Source of the DNA: an uncultured Eubacterium sp.
GTDB lineage: Bacteria > Bacillota > Clostridia > Lachnospirales > Lachnospiraceae
Length of the DNA stretch: 43,346 bases
Direction of reading: 5' to 3'
Assembly (NCBI GenBank): GCA_947642745.1
Contig: CANRTU010000039.1
Location: 1 to 43,346 of the forward strand
Shown here one piece after another: positions 40,203 through 43,346 of the stretch (its first letter is position 1; the number at the start of each line of letters is the position of its first letter). The notes below the pieces were generated by a model. That model was not told the origin of the DNA. It did not search any database and saw only the letters and a program-made list of their open reading frames with translations. The translations under genes and the position numbers were made by a program.

Positions 40203-41093
40203 ATGAAAAAGCAAAAATATCCTGTATCTGCCCTTTGCGGCATGTTGATTGCAGGGGGCCTGGCTGGATGCAGTATGGCGGCAACACAAGGCGGCGCTTC
40301 GACAATAAACGCCGGTCTGACGCAGGAATCGAATGTGTCCGCTACAAACTTTTCTGTTGCTATCCATGATGATGGCACGGAGGACGCCGATGTTTCCTAT
40401 GAGGAACAATTTAAACCTTATGAGCAGTTTGGAATGAGCTACAATGCCGCAAAAAAACAACTGGAATATAATGGCAGGACGGTTCGATGGTTTGAGGATT
40501 ATTATACAATATCAGATGAAGAGCAGGCAGGCAGAGATTTTTTCGACGAAAACGGAGTGGTGGATGTATATGCCGTTCGTGACTTTAGCAGTTTTGTCCG
40601 TTCTGATGACGGCTCGTTTGACCCCGGTGGGAAACTGGTTGGACTAAAGGAATTTTCAGAGGAAGAATTTGCCGCCCGTGATATCGAAGCCATCAAAAAT
40701 CCAACTCCAGTCGTTGTAATGGATGGGGAGCCAGCTTCTACAAAAGAGTTTGAAGAGATGGCAAAGGAGTACGCAGCTTTTGGGATCACTTATGAAGCAA
40801 AAGAGAATCAGTGGCATTTAGATGGCGAAAAGGTACGTTTTTGCCGGGATGTATTAACTTCTAACGGAGAAAGTCTGACGGGCGGAAAATTTAAGGGTGC
40901 AATGCGTACTCTTGAAAGTACGGACGGTACAATAGATATTTATACAATCCGTGACTTTTCAACTCCAAACGCTTTGGGATATGGAACATTGACTGGTATT
41001 GAAAAATACAGTCAGAAAGAATTTGATGAACACACGAGGTCAGGTAAAGAGGTACAATCAAATTCTGGCACTTGTGTCGTAACCCAGGAATAA
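40203..41093 (+). CDS. Lipoprotein with two tandem copies of a ~110-residue domain
   Basis: A 296-residue exported lipoprotein. The basic start MKKQKY is followed by a hydrophobic segment and the lipobox LAGC (Cys at about residue 23). The mature part has two homologous units. Unit one has YEQFGMSYNAAKKQLEYNG, then GVVDVYAVRDFSSF and LKEFSEEEFAA. Unit two has YAAFGITYEAKENQWHLDG, then GTIDIYTIRDFSTP and IEKYSQKEFDE. I do not recognise the domain. The ATG at 40203 has AAAGG and GGTG motifs upstream. It lies 150 bases after the sensor kinase, so it may be the gene the two-component system once controlled, as with many envelope-stress lipoproteins. Confidence 0.75.
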   Translation: MKKQKYPVSALCGMLIAGGLAGCSMAATQGGASTINAGLTQESNVSATNFSVAIHDDGTEDADVSYEEQFKPYEQFGMSYNAAKKQLEYNGRTVRWFEDYYTISDEEQAGRDFFDENGVVDVYAVRDFSSFVRSDDGSFDPGGKLVGLKEFSEEEFAARDIEAIKNPTPVVVMDGEPASTKEFEEMAKEYAAFGITYEAKENQWHLDGEKVRFCRDVLTSNGESLTGGKFKGAMRTLESTDGTIDIYTIRDFSTPNALGYGTLTGIEKYSQKEFDEHTRSGKEVQSNSGTCVVTQE

Positions 41094-41404
41094 TGACTTT
41101 CGCATGACGGTATTGCCACATAGGAGCGTTATGAACAGGCATAAAGCTAAAATACCTGGAAAGCTCAGAAAGATAATCGAAAACAAAATTTAAGGTTTTA
41201 AATGGCCGTGTGCCGGTATCCATGCGTAATTTACAGGAAAAAGTATCTGTCAATTAAAAGCCCGCCAGAAGAATTTCCATACATTCTATCTTATGCTGCG
41301 GTCATAGCCGGACAACTGCTACAGGCACCCAGAGCCCCGCAGAGAGGGGACTGCGTATATTATCCGGCAAAACCTGATGTTATAAAACTATTGATAAAAA
41401 ACGG
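41094..41404 (+). other. Gene-free spacer between the lipoprotein and the HTH gene
   Basis: About 310 bases with no convincing gene, terminator or repeat. A 68-codon open frame at 41202-41408 has no ribosome site and no recognisable sequence. Confidence 0.5.
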
Positions 41405-41459
41405 TTGACAACAGACAAAATATTCCTTATAATTGCTAATATAAACATTATAGGGAATA
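41405..41459 (+). promoter_or_regulatory. Consensus promoter with overlapping operator-like inverted repeat
   Basis: TTGACA (41405-41410) and TATAAT (41428-41433) with a 17-base spacer. The repeat ATTCCTTATAAT (41422-41433) covers the -10 and is mirrored, with one mismatch, by ATTATAGGGAAT (41448-41459). A second mirror, ATAAGGAAT, runs into the start codon. Probably an autoregulatory site for the HTH protein. Confidence 0.75.
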
Positions 41460-41466
41460 ATAAGGA

Positions 41467-41913
41467 ATGAAACAATATTATACAGTGGAACAGGTAGCCA
41501 AATTGTTATCCATGCATCCAAAAACGATACAGCGTTATATTCGTGAAGGAAAACTTCAGGCCAGTAAAATAGGAAAAAGCTGGTGCATTACTGGCCATAA
41601 TCTGAGTGAGTTTGTGGAAAAAACAGATACCTGTCATTCTGGGAACAGGATATGTGCCGGAGATAAAACGATTGTGTCATCTGTAGCTGATATTCAGGTT
41701 TATGATCCGGAGGAAGGTAACCGTATTGTTACCATGCTTACAGCCGCACTAAATAGCAGACAGCAGGAATATGGAAGGGCTTCCATGCACACACAGTATT
41801 TAGAATACGAACATAAACTCAGAGTCACATTATATGGAAATGTAGATTTTATGAAAGAAATATTCGGGATACTGTCAGCTGTTATACAATCAGACAGAAG
41901 GAAGCCGCTCTGA
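41467..41913 (+). CDS. Excisionase-like helix-turn-helix protein
   Basis: A 148-residue protein. Residues 1-52 form a MerR/excisionase-type winged HTH: YYTVEQVAKLLSMHPKTIQRYIREGKLQASKIGKSWCI, ending with the usual LSEFVE. The C-terminal part (about 65-148) is a small alpha/beta domain of unknown role (VTLYGNVDFMKEIFGILSAV). The family includes both phage excisionases and chromosomal regulators. A consensus promoter with an operator-like inverted repeat lies 30-60 bases upstream, which suggests autorepression. The ribosome site is weak (GGGA 11 bases upstream). Decayed duplications of its 3' end follow the gene. Confidence 0.83.
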   Translation: MKQYYTVEQVAKLLSMHPKTIQRYIREGKLQASKIGKSWCITGHNLSEFVEKTDTCHSGNRICAGDKTIVSSVADIQVYDPEEGNRIVTMLTAALNSRQQEYGRASMHTQYLEYEHKLRVTLYGNVDFMKEIFGILSAVIQSDRRKPL

Positions 41914-42236
41914 ATATAGACCCGCAAACAGATAAGGAGCATGTGAAATTACATGATATGCAAATGCAGATATTGTGAAAGAGCCATTGTGGATACTGCC
42001 AGCTGTTACCAGACAGAAGTAAGCCGCCCCGGAAAGAGAAACCATAAAGAAGTGCCCTGTACATAACTCCGGAGTTACATGATATGGAAATATAGATTTT
42101 ATGAAAGAGATATTCGGGATACTGTCAGCTGGTTTCTGATTAATAAAATGAAGCCGCTATAAACTGGAAAAAAATACAATGATTTGGGAACACAGTTTTT
42201 AAAATACTGTCGGCTGTCACATATTTAATGCAATCT
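41826..42236 (+). repeat. Tandem, decayed duplications of the 3' end of the HTH gene
   Basis: The 85-base segment of the gene at 41826-41910 recurs at about 41949-42030 and 42075-42160, with a weaker fourth copy near 42172-42230. Each copy contains variants of CATGATATGGAAAT, GATACTGTCAGCTG and AAGCCGC. Periods are about 123 and 126 bases. Copies 2-4 are not in an open frame. Confidence 0.75.
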
Positions 42237-42337
42237 GTTTCACTATAAAAACAGAAAAACAAATATAAAATTTGGATTTTAGGAATTTAGTTATGCGGAC
42301 TGTTTTCCATCATGCAATCAATAGAAAAGGAGTAGTT

Positions 42338-42706
42338 ATGAATATAGAAATAACAAATAGAAATAATGTTAAAATTGCGGAATTAGCAGGAGATAAAAAG
42401 CTGATTACAGATATACAGTCCGCACTTGATTTAGCTATGACAGTAGTATATGAAACCGGCGCAGAGAGAATACTTTTGAATAAAATGCATGTGATGGAGG
42501 ACTTTTTTGTATTAAGCAGTGGTCTGGCTGGGGAAGTTCTTCAGAAATTCATGAACTATAACGTGAAAGTGGCATTTTATGGGGATTATTCGCATTATAC
42601 GAGTAAGCCGCTGAAAGATTTTATATATGAATCTAATAAAGGCAACCATTTTTTCTTTGTGTCCGGCAGGGAAGAAGGAATAGAGAAACTGGAAAACGCA
42701 CGCTGA
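42338..42706 (+). CDS. DUF4180 domain-containing protein
   Basis: A 122-residue protein matching the DUF4180 pattern as I recall it: IAELAGDKKLITDIQSALDL near the N-terminus, VYETGAERILLNK, EDFFVLSSGLAGEVLQKF, then VAFYGDYSHYTSKPLKDFIY and ESNKGNHFFFV. The function is unknown; the fold is STAS-like in appearance (strand-helix pattern, AFYGDYS). The ATG at 42338 has AAAGGAG five bases upstream and gives the family length; an upstream frame start at 42272 is not supported. It is often a single gene, as here. Confidence 0.85.
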   Translation: MNIEITNRNNVKIAELAGDKKLITDIQSALDLAMTVVYETGAERILLNKMHVMEDFFVLSSGLAGEVLQKFMNYNVKVAFYGDYSHYTSKPLKDFIYESNKGNHFFFVSGREEGIEKLENAR

Positions 42707-42892
42707 TATAATTATATCCGGTCAGCAGGACAGGATGTATGTATCAGTGACTGGATGTTAATAATAAATTCTGGTCTATTATTTCCTGTGTTTTTATTTA
42801 TAACACTAGTGCTGCATCCTAACAGTTTTTAGAGTTTACATTTCTGCTAAATCTTGTTATATTTTATGAAAAAAGTATTTGGAGGATGTAGT

Positions 42893-43346
42893 ATGCCGCG
42901 TTATGTTGTAACTTTAACAGATGATGAAATACAGGAATGAAAGGAACTGGTTCAGAAAGGCGGGAAAGGTTACCATATAAAACATGCACAGATACTATTA
43001 AAACCGGATAGCAAACCTGATAACGCAGGCTGGACATATGAACGCATCCAGGAAGCGTATAGTGCCAGCCATGGGACAATTGCAGGCATAGCAAAGCGTT
43101 TTGTAACAGAAGGCCTGGAAGCTGCCCTTGGACGGAAAAAACAGCAGAACAGATACCGGAAAGTAACGGGTGACGTTGAAGCGCAAATCTGTACGATTGC
43201 CTGTTCAGATGCACCTGAAGGATGTTCCCGCCGGACGATGCAGGCAATAGCAGACGAACTGGTTCGTCTGGAAGTCGCTGGTTCTATTACGGACAGCACT
43301 GTATGCAGGGTAATGAAAAAAATGAACTTAAGCCATGGCTTGTAAA
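42893..43346 (+). pseudogene. IS630-family transposase, N-terminal part, with a nonsense codon (runs off window)
   Basis: The frame from ATG 42893 (GGAGG seven bases upstream) reads MPRYVVTLTDDEIQE, then a TGA at 42938-42940 where relatives have Arg (CGA), then KELVQKGGKGYHIKHAQILL, WTYERIQEAYSASHGTIAGI, and TGDVEAQICTIACSDAPEG, which is the HTH region of IS630-type transposases. The frame ends with TAA at 43343-43345. In the -1 frame, entered at the A7 run 43316-43322, the sequence continues NELKPWLVK, which is the family's next segment. The catalytic DDE domain lies beyond the window. Confidence 0.85.

Noticed and set aside
38102..42236. CRISPR array
   Set aside because: The repeats are tandem gene duplications with diverged units and no regular spacer structure; no cas genes are present.

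Overview
The window looks like chromosomal DNA of an anaerobic Firmicute, most likely a Lachnospiraceae-type Clostridium relative. I infer this from the pyrH-frr-uppS-cdsA-dxr-rseP block in its Firmicutes order, a bactofilin just upstream, indolepyruvate:ferredoxin oxidoreductase, a tryptophan T-box, A/G-rich Shine-Dalgarno sites with common GTG/TTG starts, and the style of the intergenic repeats. The genus cannot be fixed from the sequence alone.

Layout. (1) 1-11.9 kb: the distal part of a long plus-strand cell-surface glycan operon whose promoter lies upstream of the window. It holds a beheaded CMP-sugar synthetase, a DRE-TIM aldolase, a broken acetolactate-synthase-like ThDP enzyme, a KdsC-type phosphatase, a three-module Rossmann-like protein, an SGNH hydrolase, a NodU-type carbamoyltransferase, a small orphan, a GT2 glycosyltransferase, a large HAD protein and a pentulose-phosphate 3-epimerase-like protein. 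(2) 12-19.5 kb: a membrane-anchored polysaccharide deacetylase, a bactofilin with a strong internal start, and the pyrH-frr-uppS-cdsA-dxr-rseP housekeeping block (UMP, ribosome recycling, undecaprenyl-PP, CDP-DAG, MEP pathway, site-2 protease). (3) 19.7-26.4 kb: a 939-residue zinc-ribbon protein of unknown role, then iorA-iorB-paaK for oxidation of aryl-pyruvates and handling of aryl acids as CoA esters. (4) 26.4-34.4 kb: a secreted PPC-domain protein, an unknown 340-residue protein, a minus-strand amidohydrolase, an Rpn/PDDEXK nuclease, and a stand-alone TrpB2 behind a textbook T-box whose specifier reads UGG (Trp). (5) 34.4-43.3 kb: an accessory, eroding stretch with a MITE-like repeat family, an acyl-CoA ligase, an AbrB-PIN toxin-antitoxin remnant, a two-component system fused by deletion, a duplicated-domain lipoprotein, a small excisionase-like HTH gene with an operator-like promoter and decayed 3' duplications, a DUF4180 gene, and an IS630-type transposase with a nonsense codon running off the window.

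The main themes are as follows. First, the surface-glycan operon combines CMP-activation, KdsC-like dephosphorylation, a pyruvate-type aldolase and a ThDP enzyme, which together suggest an unusual ulosonic-acid-like sugar, but several of its genes carry lesions. Second, a Rossmann-like module starting [IV]YG.[GS] recurs five times in three neighbouring proteins. Third, several lesions (ThDP enzyme, two-component system) look like deletions, the clearest at a short microhomology, so the strain appears to be losing accessory functions. Fourth, two intergenic hairpins show compensatory base changes, which points to an uncharacterised structured repeat that follows intrinsic terminators.
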